DNA of 64,000 bases, taken from NCBI GenBank assembly GCA_023653785.1, contig JAMKCH010022276.1, positions 1 through 64,000 on the forward strand, written 5' to 3'. Origin of the DNA: Ophioderma brevispina. Its lineage: Eukaryota > Echinodermata > Ophiuroidea > Amphilepidida > Ophiodermatidae. The first letter of the stretch is position 1; each line of letters opens with the position of its first letter. Made by a program: the position numbers and the translations under genes. Shown here one piece after another: positions 36,119 to 49,210 of the stretch. The notes under the pieces were generated by a model. That model searched no databases. It had not been told where the DNA came from and saw only the letters and a list, made by a program, of their open reading frames with translations.

Positions 36119-36626
36119 GTGCCCTGGAAAACTTGCACATTATTTTAAAATAATCCCTTAGAAAGGCAAACACATTGTATACAAATCAGCTAAACCTATA
36201 ATTTTGAAATGTTGACCGTTGTTAAAACTCCCCCCTAGTTTTGCAAGTATCCATCCTTTTTTCTACCAAAGAAACTTTTGTTTTTATTCTCATGAATGTT
36301 TCTAGGAAAAATTTCAAAAAGTTCAGAATTATTGTGTGTGCTAAAGCCCTTAATTTGTTTATTAATTTTGTATTTTTGTTTCTTTTCTTTACCTTTACCT
36401 CTTTAAACATAAAACAATAAATCCATAAAAAATTAGGAAACCTTATTAACATCAATTATATTTTTTAATGCCCACTGATGCTGAACACCAGCCTTGACAT
36501 AATTTACAGTATACACTATTTCCAAAGCACACGTCTTTCTAAACATCCTTGGAAACTCCTGATTTTTTTAAGGGAGTATATAATATTTTTGGCTTTGAAT
36601 TCATGTCAAAATAGAACTACACAATT

Positions 36627-36980
36627 TTAAAGGTGCGTTGTTTCCGATTATGTGTATTTGTTCTCAACTTGATATTAGAGCCTGCACTTGCACATACACC
36701 GCCATCAATACCGTGTGAAACAAACCTCCGGTTTTGATGGTAGACGCAATAATGCATGTGCAAAGCCCTAATTCAATAACTGTGCTAATCTTGATGGTTA
36801 ACCACTCAACACATGGCGTTTTTTTTTTTTTTGTTTAATATCTGGGAATGAAAATTGTGTGATCAGGCATAAATTTCAGAGACGACAATGAGAAAAATAC
36901 GGCCTTTCATCTGATCCAAATCGATACTACTTCCAGTAAATCAGGGGGGTCCCCAGACGATCGGAACACTCCACCTTTAA
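36627..36980. mobile_element. TTAA-ended MITE, family M2
   Basis: The left end reads TTAAAGGTGCGTTGTTTCCG and the right end GGAACACTCCACCTTTAA, which are inverted relatives. The interior matches 49974-50330 and 56981-57329 (TTGATGGTTAACCA, GACGACAATGAGA, GATACTACTTCC, AAATCAGGGGGGTC). There is no coding region. TTAA at both ends suggests a piggyBac-like target, which is inference. Confidence 0.7.
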
Positions 36981-39900
36981 TGGAATTAGAATTCGTTACT
37001 TGATTTGCTATAATTTCCAATGTGATCAATTTGTGGCTTTGCTCGTGTATAAGGACTACTATTGTAATGTTAAACAATGATTTTATATGACAGCATTTTC
37101 TTGTAATTGTTAAGTAGAACCTTATCAAGAAATACCTTTAACAACAGACGCTATCAAAATAAATATTATTAACCACATATGGAGTGGTTTCGTAGTAAAA
37201 AAACCGAATTATAACAACCAAAAACGATTAAAAGCATTTTTGTCTGACCATGCTCTATTTGAAATTCGCGCTAAATGTATCATGGGATATTAGTTGTGTT
37301 ATGCGATACGGACGGCACAGTAAGCGTCATGCATCTTCACACAAGATGCTGTCATAATGTGGTAATTGTCCTATGGCATGTATGACCTAAGACGTGGCCG
37401 GTCCCGTATCGCAGAACACGTTATCACTAGGCGATTTTTTAAATGCAACATGGTCAGAACTAGAATGGTTTAATTCATGTTAGGCCTTCTATATGATTCC
37501 GTTTTTCTATGAAACCACTTGAGATTGTCCATAATTATTTAATAGGTATATTTTTAATATTATTCGTTGTACGGGTTCTCCTTTAAATTCACACATTCAA
37601 AAACACATACATTTGAAGATTTAAAGCTAGATCGCGGCATTGAGGAATTGGTGAGAGTCCCATCTGGGTGTACTGAGATGTATTGTTGTGATCTGCAGGC
37701 CCCCAATCATATCTCTAACCACTTTGATTTTGGTATAATACTTACACATTGCCTATAATTACTATCCACAATTCTTTTGATTAACGGGACAGTAAAGGCA
37801 CTATCAGGATTTTGCTAATAAGAAAATCGAAAAATCATCCAAAATCAGATTATTGCATCCTGTAACAGTATAGATGTCTTACAACACCCTCCAAGTTATA
37901 CCATGATACAACCAAAGCAGCCTAATAAGACAAAATCGGATATTTTAGTCATTACTGGTCCGTACTGACAATGGAGATTCATATCTTTTGAATAGTTCTG
38001 TTTCATCTTTTTATGAGTTTTAGAGTTTGGAAAATACCTGGTGGAGAATTTACAGCCTTATCCTACACTATTCCGTGCAAACTTTTTCAAATATTTTCGG
38101 GCAGATCACTGATTTGGCCTTTAAGATATTTTGTGAAGGGCCAACTCAATTTTTGAACAAAACCATGCTTTTTGCCATGTATTTGCCTAACTCCAAATGT
38201 ATCAAACACCATGCAAATAAGGCCAGTGATTCCGTTTTGTTCTGGAAAGATTTTTGATTTGTGTTACGGAACTCGAGGATTTTTTACACATGTCTAGAAT
38301 CACAAACATTAACAGTGTATTTTGTGATCCTACAAAGAATGCTTTCCAAAATTTCAGTTGATATTTGCTGGTAGCACTTTGATGTTACGACAAATATTAG
38401 AATCACGCAGCCTCATAGGGGGGGGGGCGCACGTGTTGTAAAACACAAAATTTTAATTTCAGCAATATAGTCACAAAAACTATACTCAAGCCACGGTTCA
38501 AAAGATAAAAAAAAATCTCATCTTTTTAGATACTAGTAACTCTGGGATCTCTAGAACAAATCCGAAATAGACTTAATATGCCTGATTGAGTTCCTCCAAA
38601 ACAGCTTGATGAATTCATTCACTTTTTACCATACGGCAAGAAACATCATTTAAAGCAATTTTTGGTTCTGCGAATTTTTGTCGTAGAATAAATTTGGAGG
38701 AAAAATGCATTTACAATTCAATTTTCGCGCCCTTTCAAAAATCTCTAGACTGCGAAACATTAGTATTCAAATTAGGCTCATTTTATGTATATGGGTCCTA
38801 CCACGATTATTGACTCCCGAGGTTCCGAGCACGAACGTATACCACGTACACCAGACTATGGCGCTCATGCACACAACGTATACCCGCTTATTGACAGGAT
38901 CGTGGCTCATATCGCACACATTTTGCTCAATTTCCTTTCAAGACCTGATTTGTCTAGTTTTGATCGCTTTTGTTCGTGAAGCTACATTTGATCGATTCAT
39001 TTTATGGGTGGGGGCCTTTTTGCCGTAAACCGTTTTCGCAAAGTTATGACAGAAAAAATTACCGTATCAAGCCTGTTTAACACCATAGAATCTATTACAT
39101 GTTTACTGGGCAATTTATATACAGTGCTAAGGTGGATGATGAGACAAGGAGCTAATAGGGTTTTTGACATATAGATTGCGGAGATTTTGACCACCACTTA
39201 TTGCTCCTGGAGCATATGTTGTGGCAATTGTTCCAAGGTGGGAGCTCTGTATTATTTTGGGTGGCTGCTCACAATAGCAGTATCGATTTATGCCATAATG
39301 TTATCAAGGATTAGAAAATTTAAATGTTATCAAGATTAGAATTCTTAATCGGTACACCAACCTTCCTAGTCTTGTGGTTAGGTAGCTGACCTCATGATAC
39401 AGTGGTCTGGGGTTTGAATCTTGCTTCTGCCTTCCTTTAAAATTTTCATTAAATTTTTCAGGTTAGCGGGAAAAAAATGGTTCAAAAAGATCAGAAAGCC
39501 ATAGCTGCCTTTTGAGGTTTAGTCTGATTTGTATTCTGTCAGTAAACGCATATTGTCGATGGTACGAACGCATTTGGATGGGATTGTTTTTTTTTGTTTT
39601 GAGATCAAAACTAAAAAGCCGTATTAACAGCGAAAATGCTCAACTTTGTTCAAAAGACTAAGATACTTTCGCCATTTTACATGAACTTCTTGTAATCGAA
39701 TATGTAAAGGCTTCATACCAGATTCATTGAATAATTGTCGTAAACTTCTGAGACCACTATCCGATTCCTTTTGTTTGGTGGTCAATCAAGACGATAAGTG
39801 TTATAACATTTGAGGCTTGGGTGAGAGTAGATTACGCCACGTAAATATTGTAGTTTTGTTATGAGTACCAAAACTCTAAACTCTTAAATGATTGGACCAG

Positions 39901-40844
39901 CTGTCAAATATTATTTCTGAAAATACGAATAAATTAAACGTGTAGATTCCTTAGTGACGTAAAAGAATGTTTGGTGAGTAATAAATTACTTAATTCGTAT
40001 CATTTTCTTATGTTGAATGCTTCAGAGTTTGTTCAAGTTTGGTGTTTGGAATTTATTGAGTGCAACTTTGGTTTGTAATATTTTTCTTCGTGAGAAAACG
40101 GACATTTTTTAATTATGTCCTTAATCTTATTCTCGGTATCGCGACATCAAATTTCTATTGTACTGATTGGGTATAAAGCATACATCCTTTCAGAACAAAT
40201 GGAATTGTCGACACGCCCCAAAAACTTTAATGAAACTGACGAATAAAAAATCCTACTATAGTGAGGAGACCTGCTCCCTGAGCATGTTGGTAGTCAAAAA
40301 CTCCCGCATGCTGACACCTCATAGCTAATGCATAGCTAAGTCAAAGTTCTATCAAAAAGACATTAACTCAAACGATGACCAAATCCTTATGGCCATTTGA
40401 AAAAGCTGGTCTGAACGATTTTCCGCAGTTGCAATAGTGAAATGGCCCAGCTTACTACTGAGAAGAGCAGTTCTCTTCAATTATCTTTGGTCCTTAATAG
40501 AGTTGCTTGTGTTTTGCCATCAAGGCCTAGTCCACTCTCATCGCATCTCCAAGCATTTGTTTCAAATACATCTGTCTATGACACAGTCAACTTCTGGTCC
40601 ATCACCTCTTCATGGGCTCTCTTCCTTGGCAACCTTGTGCCCTGGCCTTTGCAAGTTCACCGCGTAGAGAAGAAGTAAACAGAAAGAAATAGAAATCATT
40701 AACTTACCTCATCAAACATAACTTACTTATAACTTAATCTTTTAAACCCTTCAACATCAATAACATCTAGGACAGGATCAATGGTATAACAACTATGCAT
40801 CTGAGTTCCATGTCCTTTTCATTTTAGAAACTTAATTTGGCAAA
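36981..40844. other. Unclassified non-genic DNA
   Basis: Nearly 4 kb with no recognised gene. Open frames at 37567-37758, 38027-38257, 38705-39028 and 40437-40678 match no family I know. The last overlaps another frame of similar length, a sign of chance. The only recognised item is a tRNA-like relic at 39364-39432. Confidence 0.5.
39364..39432 (+). pseudogene. tRNA-like relic (Met-CAT-like) or SINE head
   Basis: CTTGTGGTTAGGTAGCTGAC resembles an A-box region. CTCATGA is a methionine-type anticodon loop. GGGGTTTGAATCTTGC is a B box with one or two changes. No tRNA acceptor pairing holds, so it is a relic or the head of a SINE that runs right. Confidence 0.45.
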
Positions 40845-42466
40845 TCATACATACATACATAATTAATACTTGTAATAAAAGCGGCTGCTACATCTAAGCT
40901 CGAACGCTGAAAATGAGGCTCTTCTATGCATTTGTGAAGAAGATAAGTCTTAGAGTCATGCTTCAAAAGTACGAAGTGATCAGACTCCCCTCATTTGAAG
41001 ATAATGACCAGAACCTTCAAAGGTTCTGGCGGCATGTCAATTGGAAGCCAGTGCAACTGTTGTAAGTATCGTCTATCATGACGTGTTTTAGAGCCTTACA
41101 TCAATCAGCTTCGTGCACCCAGTTTTGGATACCGCGAAGTCTATGGATACGCTCTATTATCATCCAAGTAAGCAACCATTGCCATAGTCTATTTTTGATA
41201 GCACAAGGACGCGCATGACCAGATGACAGGTGTCATAGTCCAAAAAGCGGCGTATACGACAAATGTTGCGAAGCTGATATGTAAGATTACAACAAAGAGA
41301 TTTAACCTGAGCTGACATGGACATTCAGAATCAAATGTAACTCCCAGATTGCAAACAGTGTCTGAAGGAGAGATGGACTTGTTCCCAACACGCAGAGTAA
41401 CAGGCAACACATATTGTTTTAGATGGGGTGCAACAGCGACAAAAAACTCAGTCTTCTCATCATTGAGCTTTAACATATTCTTTCTCATCCACATACTGAG
41501 AGCATCAATGCAACGAGACAACTGATTTAAGGCAGTGGAAATTGAATCGGGGTCCTTTGGATTGAAAAAAGTATAAAGCTGTACATCGTCAGCATACAAG
41601 TGGTATGACAAACCAAATGATCTTACAATGTGGCCAACTGGAAGAACATAGATTGAGAACCCCAATGGTCCTACAATAGAACCTTGGGGCAGTCCAAAAA
41701 GCAACTCGACGGGATCTGAAAGCGTGCCATCAATGTACACCCTGCTAGTCCTATCCGAAAGGTACGATTCAAACCACTGCAATACCTTGCCCTCTATGCC
41801 AAATTCAGTTTGCAATCTCTTTATCAAGATTTTATGACAGACAGTATCAAATGCACTGCTCAAGTCCAACAATACCAAAAATACACCCATACAGTTAGAA
41901 ATACACTTCATCATGTCATCTTTGACACGCATTAGTGCCGTCTCAGTACTGTGAGCCCTTTTATAAGCAGATTGTAATTGCTCACCTAGGTTATTTCTTT
42001 CCATATAATCATTCAATGATCTCACAGCTTGTTTTTCAATGAGCTTTGATATGAAAGGGAGATTCGACACTGGTCTATAGTTTTTCAGATTGTTGGAATC
42101 TAGAGAGGCTTTCTTGATAATTGGAGTGACAATGGAATGCTTCAGACAATTTGGAAAAACACCAGACTGAAGTGATTCATTTATTATATTTGTGATGGGA
42201 ACAAAATTCTGAACATTTTGCTTCAAGAACCATGTCGGCACAGGGTCCAGCACACATGACTTTGTGGGAGCCTTGTTGATGGCTTTCAGAACGTCCTCCT
42301 CTTGCAACAGAGTAAACTCACTAAGGGTAGATGTAACTGAACTCTGAAATATTTTAGCAAAAACTAAAGCAAAACGATAGTTTTGGCAAGTTTGTTGCTT
42401 TGCAGTTGCACCTGGTGTCCTAGCGTACTGAGAGGTCCAAACGTGACGAACAGTGCGTAAGTGCAC
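40845..42466 (-). pseudogene. LINE reverse transcriptase, 5'-truncated, frameshifted
   Basis: The longest real coding remnant in the window: 425 codons on the minus strand from 42466 to 41189. In order it has RPVSNLPFISKLIEK (131-145), motif A DLSSAFD (201-207), motif B GLPQGSIVGP (258-267), catalytic YADD (291-294), LNDEKTEF (334-341) and LGVTFDS (374-380). This is a CR1/L2-like non-LTR retrotransposon RT with its active aspartates in place. After residue 380 the frame shifts; the next frame carries LRNICRIRRFLDYDTCHL down to about 41165. Further pieces (QQLHWLPID, SKTYLLH) reach about 40915. The 3' end is a CATACATACATACAT tail near 40846-40860. No endonuclease is seen upstream. The first ~45 codons may be unrelated DNA read in frame. 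Not active as it stands. Confidence 0.9.
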
Positions 42467-43579
42467 TTCCGGAACACGCGCCGGGCCTTAAAACTCGTAA
42501 TTTGCATAGCATTATGAATTTGATAACGAATTAACACGGTACGCTCCTGTACAAGGAGATACGATGAGTTGTTGAATAATTTTATTTTAAAAATTCACAG
42601 ATCAATTTAAAAGAATTTTGAATTTTACAGTTCAGGTACACACTCTAAAATGGATGTCTATTTAAAAACAGACTCATTTGTTTAAAAAAAAATGTTTGTC
42701 TCAATTTTTCTGTATGATTAAGTTTATAACATTATTGCTGGTAGTGTAGTTGCCAACAATATGCCATAATTTTGTGGAAAACTGAATTTACGGCACATTA
42801 AATGTAAATAGTGGCATTATCACAGTTAAAAGATTTTAAGTTCTCTGTAAATATATAGGCAATTTACAGATATCTTTATTTTTTAAATCCGGCAGAATAC
42901 TCAATTTTGTACATGGGATGGACCATGAATGACCCCATGGAGACCTTGACCCCAAAGAGGCACCTGTCGCTAAGGCCAGGTGTCTAAATGCATTTTGTTT
43001 TCATTGGCACATTTTACTAGGTACACAGCACCTCCAGATCCCTATATTGGTCTTTAACTTGCATGTATGATACATGTACCAATGGATCGGATTACACACC
43101 AGTTGATAAACCCAAACACTCACAACTCGTAACCCTAACACCCCCTAACAAATACCATGCGAGTGGTAGTACTGTTGTAGGACCTATGTTGCCTGATCTA
43201 TTTTACTTGAAAAAAAAACTCTTAACAGAGAACTTTACATACAAAACGAGAGAGCCTCAATGATGCATAAGACCCACGGGGTTATGGTGGAAATGGAATG
43301 ATTCTTGGAGACGCAAGGCATGAGACACATAAGACAAGTTATTGGTGGCAGACAGTTTTGGAACAAATAAGATTCAAGAGGGCATAAACAAATTTAATAT
43401 GCTTTGGCAAATAGAAAATGTAGTGTAGTACAAAGTTTTTGAGATCAACATGAACCCGGCGGTGCTCTTCTTCGAATGGTGCAAAAAAATACAGTCCTGT
43501 CATTTTTTTTTGAAAAATTAAAGCCTCTTTTAAAAAAATTGCACTATAAGCTTAACCATTTTCAGAAAAATCATGTAGG
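42467..43579. other. Unclassified spacer upstream of the LINE
   Basis: No endonuclease or ORF1 remnant was recognised. The plus-strand frame at 43063-43263 matches nothing known. Confidence 0.5.
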
Positions 43580-43915
43580 CCCCTTAATTGGGAATGGCCC
43601 TTTAACTGGAAATTGATGATATGGCCGGTTATGTGGTAAATGGAGGAAGGAATGCTTTTAATATTTAGTAAATTGAGGATGTCCCTTTATGGTAACTGAA
43701 GGACTGGCACTTTAATTTTAAATAAAAATTGCATTGCCCTTTCCAAGGTAAATGATGGAATGGCCCTTTTGGCAAATGGAGGAATAGCCCTTCCTTTAAT
43801 TGGTAACTGAGAAATGGACTGAATGTGGCATTTAATTGGTAAATGGAATGGAATTAATTGGTAAATTGATTAATGGAATTGCCTTTAAAAAGTAAATAAT
43901 GGCCTTTTAATAGAT
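43580..43915. repeat. Degenerate ~30-35-bp tandem repeat
   Basis: Variants of GGAATGGCCCTTTAATTGGT followed by AAATGGAGG recur about ten times with many changes. Confidence 0.7.
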
Positions 43916-43939
43916 ACCAAGCGGTCACCCGGCTTCGCG

Positions 43940-44830
43940 AACCAAGAACTCTAAAACATAACCATAAAAAACTCTATCCAATCTCACCAACAGAGCACTC
44001 TAAAAACAACTCATCATTGGGTGACTCAATCCTAAACTCACCAAAACAACAAAACAAAAAACCTCAAAAACCTAACTAATCAATGATGCCACAACCCCTA
44101 AAAAAACCTAAAAAACATTCTAAAAAGGTGATGAGCTCCATCCATAACTCACCCAAATGACTTTAACAACATACTCATCAATGGGAACTCCATGCATACC
44201 TCACTAACAAATAACTACTAAAACTCATTGATGGGCTCCCATTTATAACGCACCAAACATATCAAAAAACTCTAACCGATCATCAGAGAACTCAAACTCA
44301 CCCCAACAATAACTCTAAGAACTAACTCATCAATGAACTCCATTCATACCTCACGAACAAATAACGCTTAAAACTCATTGACGGGCTCCATTATAATTCA
44401 CCAAAAAATCCAAAAACTCTAAAACAACTCATCGATGAACTCCTAACTCAAAACAACAACTCTAAAAGTTCTGAACCATAACCGTGAGATCTCCATTCCT
44501 AACTCACCCCCCCCCCCCCCCCCCCACAATAACTCTAAAGAACTAACTCATCAATGAACTCAATCCTAAACTCGTCAAAACAGCAAAAACACCCTAACAC
44601 AACTCATCAACATGAACGCCATAACTTTTTGAAATTGCATACTGCCCCTTTAATTCAATTTGAGGGGGTTTTTCCTCAAATGATTGCAAAAGTCATTCCC
44701 ATAAAAAATCAAACAATTTTTGTTTCAAAAATATTTACTTCACCAACAAAAATTCTAAAAACAACTCACTGATGAACTTCATCCATATTTCACCACCACA
44801 ACAAAAACACTTAAAACAACTCATCGAAAT
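43940..44830. repeat. Degenerate ~50-bp satellite
   Basis: Units built from AACTCTAAAACAACTCATCA, TGAACTCCATCC and ATAACTCACCAAAACAAC repeat through the block. A C run sits at 44507-44525. About 44615-44735 interrupts the array with different sequence, then units resume. The last units are copied at 51735-51842. Confidence 0.75.
44507..44525. repeat. Poly-C run (19 C)
   Basis: Uninterrupted cytosines inside the ~50-bp satellite. Confidence 0.9.
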
Positions 44831-45564
44831 CCATTAATTAACCTGCATATTGCCCCTTTAAGGTGTAAGCTAACCATTGAGGGCGCTCTTCCTCAAATGA
44901 TACGAATATCAATTCCCATTAAAAAATCATTGTTCTTCCAGAAAAATTTGGAACTACAAAATGCTTTGACATATGGGGCTGATATTTGGAAGAAGTTCTT
45001 GGAATACCTTTAATGCCCTTTTAATTCAATTTCTAAAACATAACCCTGAGGGTGCCCTCCCGGGGGGGGGGAAGAAGAAAGACACTCAACTTATTTCAGG
45101 TAGGGATGTGCGGCCCCGATTTCCGAACTGGGGGCTTGGGAACGGATTTGGTCTCCGAAAGTAGGGGCTTGGTAACTGAAATTTGGGAATTGAGGGCATG
45201 GGAGCTGTGATGAAATTGATTTGAAGGCCAAAATTTTCTGAAAAAGGGGACCCTTAGAACGGAATTCTGCTTCAAACTGGGGTCTTGGGAACGGCTGGAG
45301 AGACGCGAAAAGGGTCTCCACAGGTCTTAGGGCCGCGCATACCCGCTACCTCTTTCCAATGTCAGTGCCCCCACCCCACCGGGGGTTGCCCATTCCGCAA
45401 ATGATGGGAAAAATACATCACAGAATCACAGGGGTAAACTACTTCCCACACCGCTGCACACACAGTACACGTAGGTACATATGTACATAAAATTGATTTC
45501 TTGGTCTTGCTTTGAGCAATTCGTGAAACTTTTAATACATTGTTCAATAATGTAATATTATTTT

Positions 45565-45830
45565 GACATTTGTTTATAACACACACTTCGACAACACCTA
45601 CAAACATGACAGCCCAGAGAGACGGGGCACAGACAGGATACAGACATAGAAACACATACACAGACACACCACACGCATGCACGAACGCACGCATGCAAGC
45701 ACACACACCCACAACACACACGCAAACACCACATTCACACACACACACAGGAAAGGTTAGTGGATCAGGGAAATTCCCGACAGTTATTTTTTAAATTGAG
45801 AAAGAAAGAAATGATTTTACGGGTGAGAGG
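45565..45830 (+). repeat. CA-rich block, copy 1
   Basis: ACACAC-rich tract flanked by TTTGACATTTGTTTA and GGAAAGGTTAGTGGATCA. A diverged copy is at 48966-49210. The 128-codon minus-strand frame is a Cys/Val-rich by-product of the GT strand. Confidence 0.75.
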
Positions 45831-46121
45831 ACTTATAACTATCGACTGGACCAATTGTTTATACGGTTAATAATGGTCAATAATTTTGTTAAAGGGCATT
45901 TCATGTTCCACAGCATCGTCCCCCAAACTTACTAAAAAATGTTGAGATTTTATGTCATCTGAACATTAGGGCCTTAGTAATCCATTTTGTGGCCCAATCT
46001 ACCTGCAAATTCGGTTGCATCTGTAGAAATTCACATTTTGTATTTTTCTGTCCGTAAAATGGACAAAAATTAAAGCCACAGTAGCCCTATGGGATGTGGA
46101 AAGAGCAACTTGCTAATAAAC

Positions 46122-48842
46122 GCCTAGGTATGAACCTCTTCCACTAGTGTGCAATATTGGATATGATGTAGGCAATTAAGTCAATATGTTGGTTTACATT
46201 GAGCTCCTAGCATATTTGCAATATGGGTTAGGTGGTGTTCTCTAATAAACAGTGCATGGCATGATCCAAGCAAATTATAGGCCAACGATCTGTTAAATCT
46301 ACTGTTGAATGGTGAAGAACAAACAACAACATATGACTTATAGTACAAAGAACGTTAAGAACATAAAAGCTTAAAAGAAATTATCGGACAAAGCATAGAA
46401 TGGGCTTTTTAAATGTGAAAGGTTGTGGTATATATGTTACCATGTGAATTTACAATGCTACAAGCATAAAAATCATCCATCCCCAATAAACATAAAACAA
46501 ATAAATTAGGGTGTTATAAGCAGATGCCCCACCACAGAAGAATGGGCGATTTCCTCAACGGATGAGCTCTGCAGGCAGTGTGTGGTGTAATTGGTTGGCA
46601 AACATTTGGCCAGACGTGTGGACAGCTTATTAACCAGATTACTTATTTACTATTATGGTACATTCCAAACAATGGAACTTGCAATATAAAGTTTCTGCTA
46701 CTTAGAAAATGTTATTTTAGTCACCTAATTTAATGTAAATATACTAAGTTGCTGATATTGACAACAGGGATCCAATTGATTGAGTACGTGATGGAGAGGA
46801 TGAGGCAATTGAATAAATATGTACTGAATTTAACAAACCTTTGTTTTCATCTTTATGTACTGAAATAAAACATTGAAAAGGGTTAGCAAAAGGCAAGTCA
46901 ATATGAATTACGTTGATAGACAATGACAAAATTTAATTCAAAAGAAACGTAGATAGAACCAACAAGTGTAGAACCAACAAGTACAAATATAAGTTGACAA
47001 TACTTTCTATGAGATACAAAAATTAAAAGTACCTTGGTTCGTTGCTGCGATATGAAGTGAATCCGGCCACCCCGATGACGGGGACCAAACCCGGCTTTAA
47101 AACTTTGGTTTATCTACAACGAATCAAACGTAACACACTTCAACAGTACGATGTCAAATATGCTTCAACTAAAATAAAATACCCCAATTAGTTAAAATGA
47201 CTCTTTTCGTGATCATATTTAATATGAAGCGCTGGTATATTGGGCAACCAAAAAATATTAAAAAAATTACTCATTTTTTATAAATTGTTGATAAATAAAA
47301 AAAAATAAATAACTGTCGGCATTTATATAGCGCCTTTCACAATTGTATCAAAGCGTTACATTTATTCCGCTAGCTTGACACTAGTAGAATTTTATGTCAG
47401 CTGTCTTACAACTGCCCAAGCATTACTCCATACCTTTGGGCGGGACGCTCAAGGGACAATATTCCTAACAGCTCCCCATTTTGCACCCGGGTGAAGAGAG
47501 GCAAGCGAGGTAAAGGTCCTTGACAATGCACAACACATGCATCAGTGGGACTCGAACCCAAGACCTTTGGATCTTGAGGCAGTCGTTGTATGACACTGGA
47601 CACATGTGCAACTTAATTGATAATAATAATAATATTTATTATTTATTGTTATTATCAATTATTTATTATTGTTAAGTTGATTTCTTGATACATTAAAATG
47701 TAAAACCAGACAACTTAACCATTTAACTTAAAAAATTACGACAACAAAACAATTGTAAACTTAGACAAAAGCAAGTTCAGATAGTTTTTAACACTCGCAC
47801 TTTTAATCTAGCTATTGATAAAAAGATTGATATGATTTAACCTTTGCTATTTCAAACCGTGATTAGTATGTGGACAGGCATTCTCTATTATGCAAAAAAT
47901 CAAGATTGTTAAAAGTTGGGGTTTGTTTGCCATCCTTGCAAAGCTCTAAATCAGCCTTTAATTTCATTAGTCAAATGATTTGACTTTCTTTTTGGTTTTC
48001 TTAATCTTGTTCGGTATATTCTTTCGTATGGATTTTTTTTTTTTTTAGTGTTCACGTTGGTTGCAAGCAAGTACATTTTAAACCATATTTATGCAAATCT
48101 ATTATGTTATCGAGTAAGATTAAAATGTTACTAAATTGAGTTAAATAGGTTTCAAAAGTAAAACGAAAGTTAAAGAAGAATCTAGTTTAAAGCAACAAAA
48201 AAGTGGATGTAAGGAACATCTTATGTACTTCTAAACCTAAAAATAAAGTGGGTTCTTTAAAACGTGTCAATAAAGTATAAACTGTGTGCATATATGTTGT
48301 GCAACCTACTCAAAATCACCTAGGCAACCGTGGTTTCCATATGTAATTTAAGTAAAGTACAAACTAATTTTGTTCTGAGGGTCCATAAACACCATGATTT
48401 CTAAGCTTGGAGTCTCTCTAATTATCTTACGTGTACGATTTCTGCTATTTTAACATTGCAACTTGCAAAGAGAAGGGGGGGATGGGAAGCTCTGCTTGCA
48501 ACCTGTAGGGCCTATCACACTATAGTTCAACTACATATTGTTAGCAGTAACCACTAAAGATGTGTTAAAGGACCTACGCAAGCGTTTGAAAGGCCTAGAG
48601 TTCAACTGTGTGTTGCCCAATAGGACAAAAAAGTAGAAAACATACGGCTATACGTGCAACATTTTATACTTTGGGGGACACATGCACACATACACAATTG
48701 GTAACTCATTTTGTGGGCGGGGAGTTCAAGGAAGAAAGGAAAAAACTAATCACAGAGACTAGGTGGTCAAACTATGAGTGACAGTTGTTTATTTTACCCT
48801 AGGTCCAATTTGCACAAAAAAACAGTAATAGATACTAACGCG
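46122..48842. mobile_element. Unidentified 2.7-kb insertion
   Basis: GCTAATAAAC at 46112-46121 and at 48843-48852 brackets this block. The uninterrupted M1 at 59413-59422 has the site once (GCTCATAAAC), so this is a real insertion with a 10-bp target duplication. The inserted DNA starts GCCTAGGTATG and ends ACTAACGCG. It has no terminal repeats I can see, no poly-A at its ends and no coding region. It carries a SINE at 47286-47608. Confidence 0.55.
47286..47608 (-). mobile_element. tRNA-derived SINE (best copy)
   Basis: On the minus strand the head has GTGTCCAGTGTC and a perfect B box GGTTCGAGTCC (about 47542-47532). The body has CTCGCTTGCCTCTC and AAAATGGGGAGCTG, then TTGATACAATTGTG, GAAAGGCGCTATATAAATGC and a TTATTTATTTTTTTTTATTT tail. 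A duplicate sits at 54287-54609. Confidence 0.75.
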
Positions 48843-48965
48843 GCTAATAAACACAAAACTGCAAGTCGGATCAGATCAAATTTTGAGAATAAGTTTTTCT
48901 CAAGGATAGCTAGTGAATCAATGAATAAAGAGAAGGGCTGAAATACGAAATGCACCTTTGATTAA

Positions 48966-49210
48966 CTTATTTGACATTGTTTACAAACACAGACATGTGA
49001 CACACAACACAAACATGACAAGCCAGAGAGGACGGGCACAGACAGGCATCCAGACATAGACACACATACACGAAACAAACAACACATGCACGCAACCACG
49101 CACACCACCCACACACGCAAAAACAAACACAGGAAAGGTTTGTGGATCAAGGAAATTCCAGACAGTTCAGTTATTTAAATTGAGAAAGAAATGATTTACT
49201 GGGTTGGTAG
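48966..49210 (+). repeat. CA-rich block, copy 2
   Basis: Diverged copy of 45565-45830 with the same flanks (TTTGACATTGTTTACA, GGAAAGGTTTGTGGATCA, AAATTGAGAAAGAAATGATT). Confidence 0.7.

Larger units (their letters stand above)
45889..48965 (+). mobile_element. M1 MITE split by a 2.7-kb insertion
   Basis: The left part (45889-46121) begins TTAAAGGGCATTTCATG. The right part (48843-48965) ends CGAAATGCACCTTTGATTAA. Joined, they match the whole copy at 59199-59542 (CAGCATCGTCCCCC, TTTCTGTCCGTAAA, TTTTGAGAATAAG). The junction is marked by GCTAATAAAC on both sides. Confidence 0.7.

Noticed and set aside
38705..39028. 107-codon plus-strand frame overlapped by a 64-codon frame
   Set aside because: No motif; two overlapping frames of similar length suggest chance.
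43940..44830. CRISPR-like regular repeats
   Set aside because: Repeats are degenerate and adjoining with no unique spacers; the genome is animal.
45362..45794. 128-codon Cys/Val-rich frame and its opposite-strand partner, also duplicated at 52363
   Set aside because: By-product of a CA/GT-rich tract.
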